Under the pieces are notes generated by a model that saw nothing but the letters and a program-made list of their open reading frames with translations, searched no databases and was not told the DNA's origin. A stretch of 64,000 bases of DNA from Dryococelus australis (lineage: Eukaryota; Arthropoda; Insecta; Phasmatodea; Phasmatidae), in contig CM056999.1 of assembly GCA_029891345.1 (NCBI GenBank), positions 25,021,418 through 25,085,417 on the forward strand, written 5' to 3'. How positions within the stretch are numbered: the stretch's first letter is position 1; each line of letters opens with the position of its first letter. The translations under genes and the position numbers were made by a program. Positions 49,020 through 62,517 of the stretch are shown here, in pieces.

Positions 49020-49440
49020 ATGTTGCTCTCAGAAAACATCTTTAGCACCAACTTTGACACATGCCACTTTCTGCTATTAAATAATCTACTTCGCCTAATC
49101 CAGCTACATATTTTTACGTTACCCGAGGAAGGGTCAAACCGAACACTGTCAATCACAGTGCCTACAGGATCGCCCCTTGTTGCGGAGCGATTACAAACTT
49201 GTAAAATTGTACGTTGCACAAGCTGTTGGAGAACACGCCCACCTCCCCGACAAGCCATAAATGACACACCAACCAGCTGCCACGAAGCGCACTGAGCACC
49301 ACCGAAGCCAGGTAGTTGAACGCACAAGGGTGAGAGGCCACACCTCCCAGTACCGCCTGGGCAAGGGCAGGGCTGGCAGAGTATAAATACCAGTGCGTCA
49401 TCCTAAAATGCGGGCTGTTTCACCTCCAGTAGTTCTCAGT
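49020..49440 (+). mobile_element. LTR-like promoter fragment, sense orientation
   Basis: GC-richer than its surroundings, with a TATA-like box GAGTATAAATACC near 49380-49392. The word CCCGAGGAAGGGTCAA, shared with the reverse complement of the gypsy LTR near 56580, also occurs here at about 49122-49138. It lies head-on to the minus-strand element that starts just downstream. Probably a piece of a related LTR; fossil, with uncertain ends. Confidence 0.35.
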
Positions 49441-49444
49441 GATA

Positions 49445-52400
49445 CCAGTTAGTGTTTCTGCTCATCCGGAGGACGGGATTAGGGTGTCAGCACCACTGCC
49501 GCTAGCCATCCCTAATGTTCTGGTGATCTCCTGACCGGGAGGCTGTTCGGCCTCTCTTTCTCAGGGATGGAAGTAGGTTTTACTTCTGCACCGTCAGAAA
49601 GTGTGTGGTGGCCATTGGTTACACTGCGGTTTACCTGGTATACCACATCGGCAGATGTATGAGGGGGGACAAAGCAGGTCGTCATATCACATCAGCGGAT
49701 GTCGCGGGGGGGGGGGTACAAAGTAGGTCCTTTTCCCTCTTACTGATATTTGGCATGTCCATTGGTTCAGAAGGCGGTAGTGGATCATTGGTGTCTCTGT
49801 TGCTCGGCGGCTCACTTACCATTAGTGGTACTATCTCCATGTCCAATGTCGACTTCGTCGTCGTCCTCTCGAGTTCCGGAGTAGCAGCAGTTTGGGGGAA
49901 GGTGCAGGTGGTTCTTCTGCCTCCTTTGCCTGTGGTGTTTCGGATTGTTCCGAGATCCTACTAGAGAGGTGAAGTTTCTGGCTGGGTTCACAATCAAAGC
50001 GGCTGCGCCATGAAACTTTGCTTAATCCAGGGGTGGCCCGGTCACGTGTGGCTGTAACCTTGCTGGCATAGCTCATCGGTGTCGAGGGCAAGGATCCCTG
50101 GGAGACTATTCTTCGGAAAGTCTACTCTTGTTGTCTGAGAGTAGCTTGTCTCCCTGTCTGTGTCTGGTGTTCTTACCTTGAGCCTCCTGGTAGGCCTTGG
50201 CTCAATTTCGGGAGGTGGCATCATCAAGGCCGGATCATCTTCTTCCTCCAGTGGCCATGAAGCTTCAGCAGTTGCTGTCTCATTTTCTTGGTCCGGAATA
50301 AGGCCGGGGAAGGAGCGTATCTGACCTTGGGTAGCTTTTCTTATTCGTCTTCATAGATCTTCTACCCAGTAAACATTATCCTTGCGTCTGACTACTCGGT
50401 ATGGGCCATCCCACTTGTCGCCAAGTCCAACACTCAACTGACCTCTGGCTTTGCTAAGGGGGTGGCTTTTCACGAGTACCGCTTCGCCTATGTTGAAACA
50501 CCCTTACGCCTTTTCTAGGCTTTGCATATTTCTGTTCGATGTAAGTATCCTGGATGTCTTGGGCCGTTTTCGTACGGGCCAGAGTGGCGAGGTGGACTTC
50601 TTCGGATTGAGGCATTTCCGTCCGCTCACTTTCCCATTGCCAGTCCACTGGAGGTCATAATAATTAGCCTAGGAGGAGCTGGCTTGGGCCTGTGTTTACT
50701 GCTTCATTGTTTCTACGGCTGAGGGTGAACAGAATGGTAGGGATGTGTTTGTCCAAGTGCAGATGAGCATTCCCCACACTGAGTCTGAGGCATTTCTTAA
50801 TATCTTGATTCCTCCGCTCAGTGGGGTTCACTTGGGGGTGGTAGTGAGGAGTCATCCACGTCTTTACTCCCCATCTTTGGTGCGCCAATGGCCATTGGGC
50901 ACTGGTAAACTTAGTAACGTTTTCCGTTAGTATCACCTGTGGATACCCCCAGCGAGTGATTACCTCAGTCTCCAGTTTCCTGCTAATTGGGGTAGTTTCT
51001 TCACTGAGTAAAGGGAATGCTTTAACATACCTAGAAAAACTGTTCGGCGACCACCGGAAGGTAGCAGTTGCTTTTTGTGCTACTTGGGTATGGGCCCATC
51101 AGATCCATGACCAGATGTGTCCAGGCAGTCTTGGGTCTCCTGGGTTTTGCGGAGGGCGTAGACCTGGGATAGGCTTTGCCTCAGCAGCACGTTTTGCAGT
51201 TGCTAACGTACTGCCAAACGTCCCTGCTCATCCCCTCTCATCCATCTCACACCTATGTCCAGGAGGGTCTCACGTGTCCCAGGATGTCCTGCCTGTGGAT
51301 GATTGCGTGGGTGTTGGCACACGTCTTTCTGAATTCCCTGTGAACCAATATTTTTCGCGGATCTCTGGGTCCTCTTGTTGGTGCAAGATGTTTTGATGTC
51401 GGCTGATTTAAAGTTGTAATAGCATGATCTGTTCCTCTGGACTTTGTGCCTTTATCGGCAGAGCAGGAGGGGGGCGGCATCTTCTCCCATTCCTCATTAG
51501 CCATAGCATTTTCCTCTTAACTTGTGTGGTGGGATAGAGCGTCTGGCAAGGCATTGTTTTTCCTCGGGCAGTGTTGGACCTTGAAATCGAACTCTGTTAA
51601 AAACATGTCCCAGCAACTGAATTTGGCTTTGGGTTTAAGTGATTCCTTAAGCCGTTGTAAAGCCTGGAAGCTGTGTGCATGATGAAATGCTGCCTCTTTA
51701 GATAATAGCTGTATTTTCCTACTGCCTATATGACCACCAGACACTCATGTTTAGTAATATGGTACCGCTGCTCATTCTCATTCAGACGTGTGTAAGCGTA
51801 TGCTATTACTCTAGGCTGGCCATTGCTATCCTGCTGGTAGAACACTGCCCCTAGGCAATTTTGGCAGGCGTCCATCTATAGGATAAGTGTTTCACTTCGC
51901 TGGGGTTGATGAAGTTGTTTTATTAGCTTGAAACTATCCTTCAGAGCTTGGAACACCTGTAGTTCTTCGTGTCCCCACTTACAATGTGTCTCCTTCGCAA
52001 GCATTGGGTGGAGAGGTGACATAATGATGGCAATGTTTGGCACAACGTCACATAGCCAATTGCATAAGCCGAGATATCGATGTTGCTGTCGTTTATTAGA
52101 TAGCTCCTCCGCCTCCTCTATTGCTTCTATAGAGCTTTGTTGGGGACAGTTCCCTTCCAGAGATACTATATGCCCAAGGTAGTCAATCGAGGTTTTCCCA
52201 AAATTACTTTCTGTCGATTTACATGTCATCCAATGTAATTAGTTTCTCCAGTACCCTTTGGATGTAGGTTAGGTGTTCTTCCCATGGCCTGGAACAGATA
52301 TCATCATCTAATATCCTAAGTAAAACTCGCAGACACATCCAGTGAGCACTTCCATTGACATGAGGCGTTTGAATGTGATAGGTGCATTTTTAAGTCCACC

Positions 52401-55400
52401 TAATGGCATTACTCTAAGTTTCAGTGTTTCTCCTTCGGGTGTTGTGAAGGCCGTGAATTTTCTGATATCTGGGTGCACTGCGGTCTGCCAGTATCCTGAC
52501 TCCATATCAAGGATACTGAAGATTTTCGGTTCTCTTATGTCTCCGAGGGTATGGGTCAAGTTAATGGCCGGAGGAGCTATTGGATGTATTACATCGTTTA
52601 GTGCCTTGTAGTTCACACAAAACCGGAGTTTGGCATCCTATTTTGCACTAAGACTACATGCCTGTTGTTGGGTGAGTTTGAAGGCTCAACTATGCCTTGC
52701 AGCTCCATCTCGTTGACTTGTTCTATAATTAATTGTCGCCTACATGAGAATACCCGGAATGGCCAGGTATATACCGGGGCATCAGTGGTGATACATATCT
52801 CGTGCTATATGGACCTGGCTTGGCGTATGATACCCCCTTGTCCAACAGCACTTGCATGTTTATCTAGGCGATTCCTTTATTCTTGAAACCTCGATTCCGG
52901 GAGTTCATAATTGATCCTGCTGTGGTCCATAGGCATAAGTACCACTGCTTTAGGGCTATTTTTCCAATTTACAGTGACTGTTATTATCGCCTAAATACAC
53001 TTGCTGTTTCCTGTTGCCTATGACACATTGCTGTAGTCTTAGCCAAGGATAGCTGGATATAACTGCCTCAGTAAAGACTGGGGAGACCACATATTCAGCG
53101 GGATTAGAATGCCTATGTAGCTTTAGGGTTAATTCGAATTTTCCACCTATTTGTAAGGTAGCATCGGGTTGAGCCATGCCTATGAAGTTTTTCTGTGGTC
53201 TGAGATTCTTACACTGTTACTGGCTTAGCAGATTGCTTCGGATAAAGTTTAGTTTTCCCATTGATCTCCACGTCTATGTGGTGGGCAACGAGGGGGGTAG
53301 CTTCTTCTTAAGCATTGGATTCAGGGCCCTGTTTTGCCGGCTGTCGCGGCCCGCTTTGCACCCGAGCTTCGGCGTTTCCCGTTCATCTTGACTGATTAGT
53401 AGCAGTTGAAATGGCAAATTTGTATGCAGTGCATACCCCCGTACTCCGTGGTTCCGTAGCCCTTTTGGGGCAGTCTTTATTGAGATGCCATCGTGGACAA
53501 AACCAGTATTTTGGTAAAAATTGGTTCTTGTGGGTTAGTGGAGCGGTTTCTCTCCTTTTGCTCTGGCGAAGGTAGACGTGACTCCGTAGCCTTGTTACTT
53601 CTCTGTTTATGTAGTGCTGCTTGCGCCTGGACATTGTGTTCCGCTTCTTTCACACTGTGTACTAATTCATCTAGGCTTGACAGTTATGGCATCAAGATGA
53701 TGTTCCTTAGATTAGGTAACAACATTCTTCTGATATAGCGGATGGTACTTGCTTCGTTCCGGTCTGGAAATATCCAGTTCAACATTTGTTTGTTTCTTCT
53801 GATAAAGATCTCTGACTCTTCGGTGGGTTCCTGAACTTTACTGCAAAAGTCTGTTGTCAGCCTCGTTACTACCTCTTCACCGGTGAAATTTTCTGCAATT
53901 CGTTTGCAAAATTGCTCCCATTCAGAAATGAACTCTCCATAGGTTTCCCACCAATATAAAGCTTTCCTCCTTAGGTGGGCTTGCGCACTGGAGACCCATT
54001 CTTTAATGGGGAGGTTGATTTCAGTAACTCCGTTTCACATTCATTAGTGAAAGTCATGAGGTCGACCTGTGTAGTTGGGGATTTCCATTTCCTTCGCTTA
54101 TCTCTGGGCAGGTCAACTCGGAGAGATTGCTGGCTGCCTGGTGTTCCCTGAATAATGCTTGGGTTATGTGGATGGTAATCGGCAGCTTGCTTGGACACCT
54201 CGCATCGATACACCAGTCACAGTTGAGTAACTCTCTCTTCCGACCAGCCTATGCAGGTCTGGTGGTACGGCTCGTTACATATGATACAGTGAACTTGGTG
54301 GATGATGTGACCTGGACCTGTGATCCAGCTTCAATACGTGTCTTGTCAAGTTTGACACGTCTCACACTTTATCCATCTAATCCATCGGTATTCCGGATTT
54401 CGTCGTCCCATCCCAGACACTGGTAGTTTAACTGTCTTTGACAATGGGTGCATATAATGCGGTGAAAACCGGTACCCTGGCAAGTGGTATGACTATACGT
54501 CTCTGGGACTACGTTAGCCATTTAGCTGACTTGCAGCTGTATAGGACTGCGTTTGCTGCCCGACATCCTATTGGTTGGGGCACCACGAGGTGCTTCTAGA
54601 CGCCATGATGTCTGATTCATCTGTCCCGGCTACTGTTTTAGCTGGGTCATACGTGCTCTTGCAAACAATTATTGGTTATGATTGGACTTTCTGCCAGACA
54701 CTAACACTGGTCGGGTTGAGGTATGACTCTGTACAAAATCAGCTGTGGGTGGTACCGCAATATGTCTGACTACAACCTTTGCCTGTTGAGGTAGGGCTGA
54801 CTTACCAGGTACTTATTCACCAATCTCCTGGGCTCTGGTGCAGGGGCAGGATCAACTTGGACCTGCAGTCACCTGGGTTTGCTTACAGAGAGGTGCGGTA
54901 TGTCTTGCTCCCCTCAGCAGCTGCACTGCTCCCGAAGTAAGTGTTGGAGATGCCAAACATGGTGTCACTCCTAGTGACCAGGGCACCAACTGCAGGGTGA
55001 CACTTGATGCCTAGCCTGGTGTGTGTAGGTAAGTAAACATGGATGCTGACTGAAGAGAGAGGCCTCTCCAGGTGATGGATGACTTATGCTCGTTCTCATG
55101 GCATTTCTCTATGAAGTGCAGGGGGGCTAGTAGTGCACACCTGCTTAGTAACAAGGAACTTCTCTTTTTTGCCTCCCTTAGAGATCCGTGCTTCTCTCTG
55201 AATGGCATAGAGTTAGCAGTGACACTTAAATTACTCCTTGTAGGGCGCGGGCAGTAGATGGTACCCTGACTAAGTGTAGAGCTCAACAGCAGTTGATGGT
55301 GCAATTCCTGTGCTCCTAGAGTTCTGCACCTTGGTGTATAAACTTAGAGTGGGGGGTTGTATGAGCCATCTTCCTACTACTGTCAGTGTGTGTGGTCCAG

Positions 55401-56600
55401 CAACAGTTGGGCTTCCAGTCCCAGGTAAAGTACCTCTGCCAGTACTGGCTGCACTCCGGCGGTGGTACAATTTGAAGTGGCTGTCCGGTTCCTGTTAGAT
55501 GAGTACCTATTGGTTTGGCCTCTACCTTTCTGTACACCGTGGTGCACAGAACAGGTGGGCATCGAAAGTGGTGTATATTTCCAACATATAGATTCCTGAA
55601 GGGGATCTGCAGTCCTACACTATGGATCGCACAGTTACAAAAACCTGGTCTCTTGCTTGCTCTCTCTAAGGGTTGAATACTAGTCTGAAAGGACTTACCT
55701 CTATAGCAAATGCACTATCATGATAGGATAAAAAGTAATTTATTATGAATAATAAATACTTGTGACACCTACTCTTACTACTAAGCAAAGTGTGAACGGA
55801 AGGAAGCTACGCTTGACAGGTGGAGGTGACCTACTCCTAGGGTACTCAAGTTTAGAATGTCTTTGAAGGCTGTGAAAATAACTCAAGAGTCAGTTACTCT
55901 ACCCTGGGGTTGTTTAGACAAGACTTTATAAATAAAAGGGGCCACTACCACAAGAGCAGTGGTTGTAGTAGCCTCTTACTAAGAAGTAGTTGCACGGTTG
56001 TTGAACCAGGAGGTTTAACAGCGGAAGTGTGGAGTGTAGTAAAGTTGGTTTCTGGTGTTCAAGAACTTCTGAAAGCTGGTGTTTGTTAAAGCCTCTGAAG
56101 CTTCTGGTAGGAAGTAGTAGAAGCCTCTGATCATTGGTGGTGGCTGCAGAAGATCTCTGGAGCTCTTGGAGAGGAACCTCAGGTCATAAGATTCATTAAA
56201 GAGCCCCAGCATAGAAGTTATGCAGCGTGCTACCGGAGAACAACTGGCATCTTCGGCCATAAACTGCCTTATATTGTGCGCTTGCCTGGCCCATGCCTGA
56301 GCTGGAGTGGGAGGTGTGACATCATGCTGTGATGTCTGCCTGGAGCGAGTGGGGTGGGAGAGTCTACCCTTGAGCTTGGCTATATAGCCTCGGGCGCTCG
56401 GCGGTGCATGGCCCTCTTTGGTAAGCTTTGCCGGTGTGATGACACTCATTCTGCCAGGTGCATCCAGGAGGCTGACGTGTTACTGCAGCCGTTTGGAAGC
56501 ATTCCTCATTTCACGTGCTGGAACCGCTCACTAGGCTGGGAGCGATTCCATTGCACTCGTTAATAACGTATCTGTCTTGACCCTTCCTCGGGATATGTAG
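49445..56600 (-). mobile_element. Ty3/gypsy-type LTR retrotransposon remnant 6 (most complete)
   Basis: Minus orientation, from right to left: LTR-like region at about 55700-56600 (TATA-like near 56386, polyadenylation-type AATAAA near 55755); gag at about 53640-55690; nucleocapsid at about 53340-53640; aspartic-protease region at 52950-53180; reverse transcriptase at about 52260-52800; RNase H at about 51500-52230; integrase at about 50660-51400; and a low-complexity C-terminal tail to about 49600. RT, RNase H and integrase were recognised from characteristic wording in the minus-strand frames. No matching left LTR was recognised. The element is old and broken in many places. It lies antisense to the CARMIL gene. 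Confidence 0.85.
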
Positions 56601-56799
56601 ATGCTACGTGAGTTTTGAGAGGAAGTTGGGATGTGGAACATCAGGAAATATCACATGTCTGTAACTGTCCCTCCACGGGAAATAATCCTCTAGCCATCTA
56701 TGGTTGTTGTTCCTGATATAATATTAACATGTCGGGATGAGTCACAGTCGTTTGGTATAACGCATATAAGTGGCACTGGTCAGTTCATTTACAAAAATA

Positions 56800-58584
56800 C
56801 AGTTGACGCTCAATATATTTTATTTCCTGTATCATTAAACTGCATCCACTAACTATTTTTTGTGGTTCCTTGCAAAATCCCTGTGAATATAATGTTAACA
56901 TAAACTGCTTGTATCGTTTATCGCATGGTTGCATCAATCAAATTATATTTTGGGTCCCTTGACCTAATATTTCCTGCAACTATCGTTTTTAAACTGATTG
57001 TTTATTCAAATGTATAGTAACTGGATGTGTAAACATCACGCCTGCCACCGTTTATCACTTATCTGCACCTTTTTGTCTGCTTTCCCAACATGTCTGGGTG
57101 ATATGTGGCATGGTGCGATGTGGGAGACTGGCATGCTGCTTCCCCTTGCATACCTCCGAAAGGGGAAGTGGTTACCTATAGCGAGGAGCATGGCGACATA
57201 GCGTCCTCTCTTACTCTTTATCTCTCTTTATTTCTTTCTCTTTCTGTCTCTTTCTCTCTCTTCCTCTGCTGCACACCTTTCTTCCTCCCCTCACATGCCT
57301 ATGAGAGCGGAAGTTGTCTAACAAAATAAAATGCACATCCTGTCTCTGTGTTACACCTGCTTCGCTTGCCTTTCACATGCTGGTCTAGAGCAAATATGTG
57401 TTTGGTGAATGTATTTTTATCAAGATTATGCATCGCTCAAAATATTTGCACCTATCATCACTTGTATTTCAAAGCAAATGGTTTTGCCTGAAAAGGTAAT
57501 GCAAAACATTTTAAAGGGGAATTATTATTCGCAAAAATGTTTCTTTTGTGATTAAAGGACTATTTTTCCCGTAATGTTGGTGTTTCCTTGTGTCTGACAT
57601 ACAATCAACATGATTTTATAACGTAATATTTATTTAACTCAAAGGGGCAGCATCTTCACATATAAAATTAGATTCCCAGAAGCATACACTTGATCCACTT
57701 GTCACCAAATATTGTTTGAACATCGAGCAACTTGTATTATAAGTATGAAGTTCATTTGTAGTAACTTCTTGCGAGGGAAATTGAAGGATTTATATTGATT
57801 TATTTCAATAGATACGCAACTTTTGAATCAACTGATAAAATGTAGGTGCCTATTCGACACCTTTTCCCATCTAATAAAGGGAAGGTAACCACCAAGCCGA
57901 GTGCAGTAAAACTCACGACAGGGAAAATCGGATGACGTGGTTTTGAATTGTTCATTAATACAGACTTAGGAAAAATCAATTATAATTGCCTCATTTATTA
58001 GTTTCTGTCTCAAATAATTAAGTTTTCGTCACAGTTAAATATGATTATTTACTTTAAAAGGCAGACCTTTGCCACGGGCTCAAGGTGTCAGCATTCTGCA
58101 ACAAGTAGCGGCGTGGAGTGGTAATCCTCCTGCTGCCACCCTCTCTCTGCCATCAGCCACAGTATACTCACTGCCCAATCTATAACTTTTCCGCACACTC
58201 TTAGCTAAAGGAGTGGGCGTGGGATATTCAAAATTTTACTTGCATTCGATGTCATATTATTTTCATTGGATTTGAAAGTTTTAGGTCAGCTTGCATTTGG
58301 TATCGGATTACAATGAATTATATATGGCATTTTGAGAGCTTGTTTTTTTTGTTTAAATGAGTTTAGGTGAAATGTTCTTTAATGTATTATTTTTTACAAT
58401 AACACTTTTTGTAAAATTCCCCTTTCTCTTGTGTTTATTAGCTACAACACTCAACATTAAGTTTTATAATGTTAGAAGTTGTATTTTATTGATGTACATA
58501 TCAGTAACAGCATCTACTGAAGTCCTGCATATTTGGACTTGTTTTTGGCGGTCTCTTGAATAACTATAGACCGTGAGTCGACTG
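56800..58584. mobile_element. pogo-like non-coding element, family A copy 2 (uninterrupted)
   Basis: The left end starts CAGTTGACGCTCAATATATT after TA (56798-56799). The right end, reverse-complemented, starts CAGTCGACTCACGGTCTATA, before TA (58585-58586). At 1.79 kb without transposase, its interior matches copy 1 (21511-26420) block by block. It retains an empty TTAA at 57634-57637, where copy 1 carries the piggyBac. A CT-rich patch at about 57215-57270 is simple sequence. The termini support a pogo/Tigger-type element. Confidence 0.82.
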
Positions 58585-58586
58585 TA

Positions 58587-59500
58587 CATTACTTTACAAA
58601 TACATCATCCTTTCTTTATTCTTGACACAAACTGATGGGGTTACGTGACATAACAACAGATTTATGCACAAAGAAGTGTGTTTATTTTAGTATAAGAAAT
58701 TTTAATTTCAAAAAGTAGCGAAATATAATACAGCTATAAAAGAAATACACAATATTGCTGAACTGTATCACTATGAGTGCTACTATAGCTTTTTGCCAGA
58801 ACTTTATAAAGCAGTTTTTAGTTTACCTTACAAAGCCTATCATTATGTATTAAATTTAATTGGTTTTGTTCATTCAATTGAAATACAAACAGGCAAAAAA
58901 TTCACGAGTGCCAAATTACTGATATTATAGACTGCTACTGATTCAACTTTGAAAATTCACATACTATTTATAACAGCGCTTTTAACATAAATTGATGGTT
59001 GTATGTTTCAATTACAACAATTTAGTTGGTTTTATGTTTACTAGTGAGTGGAAATTATAATTTTTGTATTAATTATGAAATGGTCCTTACAAAGTATTCT
59101 ATGGTATTTTGTGATTGGTTTGTACAAAGTGTTATGAACGAGACATTGGAAATATATTTCCTTACTGCCCTTTGAATACTGCGGCTAATTCTACAACAGT
59201 TGAACTACAAATGCATTGTAGACCAGGCTTAAAAGATGTAGCAGCCTAATATTTTGTTGTGCAATTATGAAGTAAGTCACAGTGTGTGCATCTGCAGTTT
59301 CGTGACAGTGTCAACTAGGAAAACAGATGTAATCCATGAACCAATAACATATCAAGGCAGCTCCACTGAAACTTAATGCTGATTATAAAGTATTTTTTTC
59401 TACATTTTAAGTATTTTCTGAATGTAGTATGTTGGTTGAGGAAATAAATTAGCATATGAAGTGGAAATGTTATGAAGTGAATATACATTAACAGTAACAC
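58587..59500. other. No gene recognised
   Basis: AT-rich, apparently unique sequence. No repeat, element end or splice-supported frame. Confidence 0.5.
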
Positions 59501-60300
59501 ATTTATGCGCCACTGGCAATGTTGTAATCGGCTCTCTCCTCCGCCACAGCCATGGCCCCCTCCGAGAAGAAACACAGCCACCACGCCACAGAGTACCTTG
59601 CACCAGGTTACAGAAGTGTCGCATTTGCCTCCTTTCAGCCTGCAACCCACTCAATGCAGAATGCCTGCTTTCCTCTCCAACTAGAAAGCTAAGGGGTAGC
59701 GAGCTGTCATCCCCGCGCCACCTTTTTTTTTCTTTTCTCTCTCCTCTTTTCCACACCGCTACCCCCTTCCCCCCATGCTGGCTCTGTAGATAGAGTATAT
59801 ATATTGCTCGCAGTGTTTGCAGAATGTCGCACTGCGCGGCCGCTTCCAGACTATTTCAACCACTAGCTGGCTCACATAGCTTGCATGCATAACGTTACTC
59901 TGCATGGACATGCTCCGACACCACTAGCATTTTGTTCCTGACAAATCGCTGCCCGAGAGAATTCTTCGCAGACCAGGGAGTGCTCACTGACCTACGCGGC
60001 TGGTGAGCCAGGCGTCTTTGCCTGGGGGTGCTCTTGGACTTCCTTATATAGTGGAAAATCTCGTCAGTAATTTTTTGGGGGTGCGGGATAGAGTAGCCTT
60101 GCAGTGCAGGGGTAGGTTTATCAGGGTTGTGGCAGCGCCGCCCATTTCTTATCTCCCTGCATGGAGGCCACGACAAATTTAAACATTTCATCCTGAAGCT
60201 GGTGGGATGTGATGTCACGGTGCAGCAGAGGTGCCGCTATCTCGTGTTGTCGTTGGAACTTCTTACACAGCTAAATTCAGGGTAGTTTTCCATCAAAAAT
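59501..60300 (-). mobile_element. Possible LTR-like promoter fragment, minus strand
   Basis: A GC-richer block within AT-rich DNA. On the minus strand it has a TATA-like CACTATATAAGG near 60043-60055, followed by transcript-leader-like sequence, much like the LTR ends of the gypsy remnants. A second TATA-like stretch lies on the plus strand near 59797. No terminal repeat was found, so this is suggestive only. A short ATG frame at 59551, preceded by a pyrimidine-rich CACAG, could also be read as an exon, but its product is not recognised. Confidence 0.25.
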
Positions 60301-60860
60301 ATTTTGTTTACTGTATTCACAAGTGTGGCAATTACATGCTGGGTTCTGGGTGGGCCGTACATTAAAAAATTAATTGCGTTAATCATCTTTATGTCTCAAA
60401 CTGTCCAGCGCACGGAATTCCTTTGATCGTCACGTGAACGAACTTCTGCCACTGTTTATGACTTGCCCCAAGCTCTTGTCTGCTTGTGTTAGGGCGAAGT
60501 CGCCTGTAGAGTGCGTAAGCGCGGTGTGCAGCATATTGGCATGCATCAATCTACGCACTTGAATGAAAATCTAATTTGTTTTGCTATGAAATTAAATTTT
60601 TAGCACTACAATTCTATACTTACCATTAAATTTTTGATTTAATATGCATAGCAGAACTTAAGTTCCACTAAATACAAAGTAGTTACTAGATAGTCCTCCC
60701 CGTTAATACAACTTATGTAAATTGACACATGCCGCTTAAATCAACTATTTAATTACAATTATGACTCATCTCACTGCAAACCTAGTATACGTACTTCTAC
60801 CCCCGAGTAAGTGAAACCCTGCGCTAACCCGTACACAGAAGTCGCGGCCTGCCACAATAA
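60301..60860. other. No feature seen
   Basis: Mixed-composition to AT-rich spacer without recognisable features. Confidence 0.5.
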
Positions 60861-61730
60861 TGGTGGGCAGCCCGGACAAGTGGATATGAGGGGTTACGCA
60901 AGCAAGCGGCACATCACTACCCCCTTCCCTCCTAAGCTGAGAGCCAACAAGTCATCAGCCACCTCGGGACTTGCCTGAGCACCACCGAAGATACGCAAAG
61001 GCTGAAAGATGATTAGAAGGTGCTACCCCCACTCTGGTCTCGCAGCAGAGGGATGTCACACGCCCTCACCCACGGCCGCCGTGACACACGTTACGCTGAC
61101 TATATAAATCCATGCACAACGGACCTCACGAGTTGTTCCTGCGAGTCTTCAAGCTCACTCTACCACTTCCAGTGCTGGGGCCCCCGGACTACTCGTAGAT
61201 CTTCGGCAGCCCTTCCAGAGGCTGCCATCAACAGCTCAACACTCTTCAGCAGCCATCCAGTGGTTGCTGCTATTGGCGTCAACAAATCAGCAGCCACCTG
61301 AGGCTGCCTAACTTGGACGTTGTTCAACAGTCTTTGGCAGCCATCCAAGGCTGTCTACCTTGGACTTTGCTCAACATTCTTTGGCAGCTACCAGCATTGA
61401 CGTCAATAGACTTCAGCAGTTTCCAGTGGCTGCTACCATTTCCGTCACCGTTAGAGCTCTGCAGCACCCGTAACCAGATGCTCCAGTGATGCCAATTGAA
61501 TTACCAAGTTACCAGTAGCTTCTTCAGTAACTAGAGACCTGCCACACACTACCTTCACCGCCTCCTACAGACACCCTGGTTATAATTAGTTTTGTCATAA
61601 GCAATTTTCGTCAGTTTTCATTCACTTTCCCTAACTAGCCTAGGACCAGGTCATCTACACCTGGCTACCACAGATTTACTTCCAGTCACCCATCTGCTAG
61701 GCAGGAGGCAGGAGTCACTATGTCTACTAA
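60861..61730 (+). mobile_element. LTR-like promoter and leader fragment, plus strand
   Basis: Begins GC-rich, with a TATA-like GACTATATAAATCC near 61098-61111 followed by a GC-rich leader rich in CAGCAGCC-type words (61190-61450), a diverged short internal repetition. A short ATG frame opens at about 61720. The layout (promoter, leader, then ATG) resembles a 5' LTR with the start of gag. Sequence from about 61770 onward belongs to another repeat. Fossil; family uncertain. Confidence 0.35.
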
Positions 61731-61852
61731 GCGATTAGTAAACACAAGTAGTATGATTATGCCGGTACGGGTACAAGGGATTGGGGAATCTGATTCGCCT
61801 GGCTGCCATCTTGTTAGTCACCGTCTGCCATCTGGGATTATCTTGACCCCGG

Positions 61853-61865
61853 TGACCTTTGACCT
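61853..61865 (-). promoter_or_regulatory. Nuclear-receptor DR1-type motif
   Basis: TGACCTTTGACCT, the reverse complement of AGGTCAAAGGTCA, is an exact DR1 consensus for HNF4/RXR(USP)-type receptors. It lies in an unclassified repeat, and function is not shown. A one-mismatch version is at 62090-62102. Confidence 0.45.
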
Positions 61866-62464
61866 CAAAAACTCTTAAAAAAAACCAAAAAAATCCCCAA
61901 AAAATTCCAAAGAACTGTAAAAAAATTAGAAAAAAATGTATTATTAAAAATTATTTTTAAAATATTTGAAGAAATTATTAAAAGGATCCACAGAAATTAC
62001 CCTTTTGTTTCCAGAAATGCTGACAGCGATCAGTGACTCCGGTGACTGGGATCCGTGACTCCAAGCCAGGTGACGGGGATCAGGACCTATGACCTTTGAC
62101 GTTGAAAAAGTAAAAAATTGATTAAATAATGCATAAAGAATTTATTATTAAAAATCCATTATTAAAATATAAATGCCTTGACCCCGGTGGCCGTTTTTCC
62201 CTTTTTCCCTTCAGAATTTCCCTTAAAATAAATTTCCCTTAGAAATGTATAAAAAATTTAATTAAAACATTAACATTTCCTGAGGGCTTCCCCCACACCA
62301 CCAATTACTCACCTCTGTTCGAATCCAGCAAACGACTGACTCTCTTGCACCCATTCCACTCACTTATACTCATTCCGCCATTTTGGCTTTTTCATTCGTA
62401 ATTTGTTTACATGCTTCTGGAGGCAGCCATCCTTGTTTATATATTACTGGATGCCACCATATTT

Positions 62465-62465
<1 letters not shown>

Positions 62466-62513
<48 letters not shown>
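62466..62513. repeat. Poly-T run of 48
   Basis: A 48-base homopolymer between two ATTACTGGATGCC words. The length is likely to vary and to be unreliable in sequencing. Confidence 0.95.

Positions 62514-62517
<4 letters not shown>

Noticed and set aside
59551-59691. Short ATG frame after a pyrimidine-rich CACAG as a downstream CARMIL exon
   Set aside because: It does not resemble the CARMIL sequence expected after the exon at 47338, and it closes with a stop after 46 codons.
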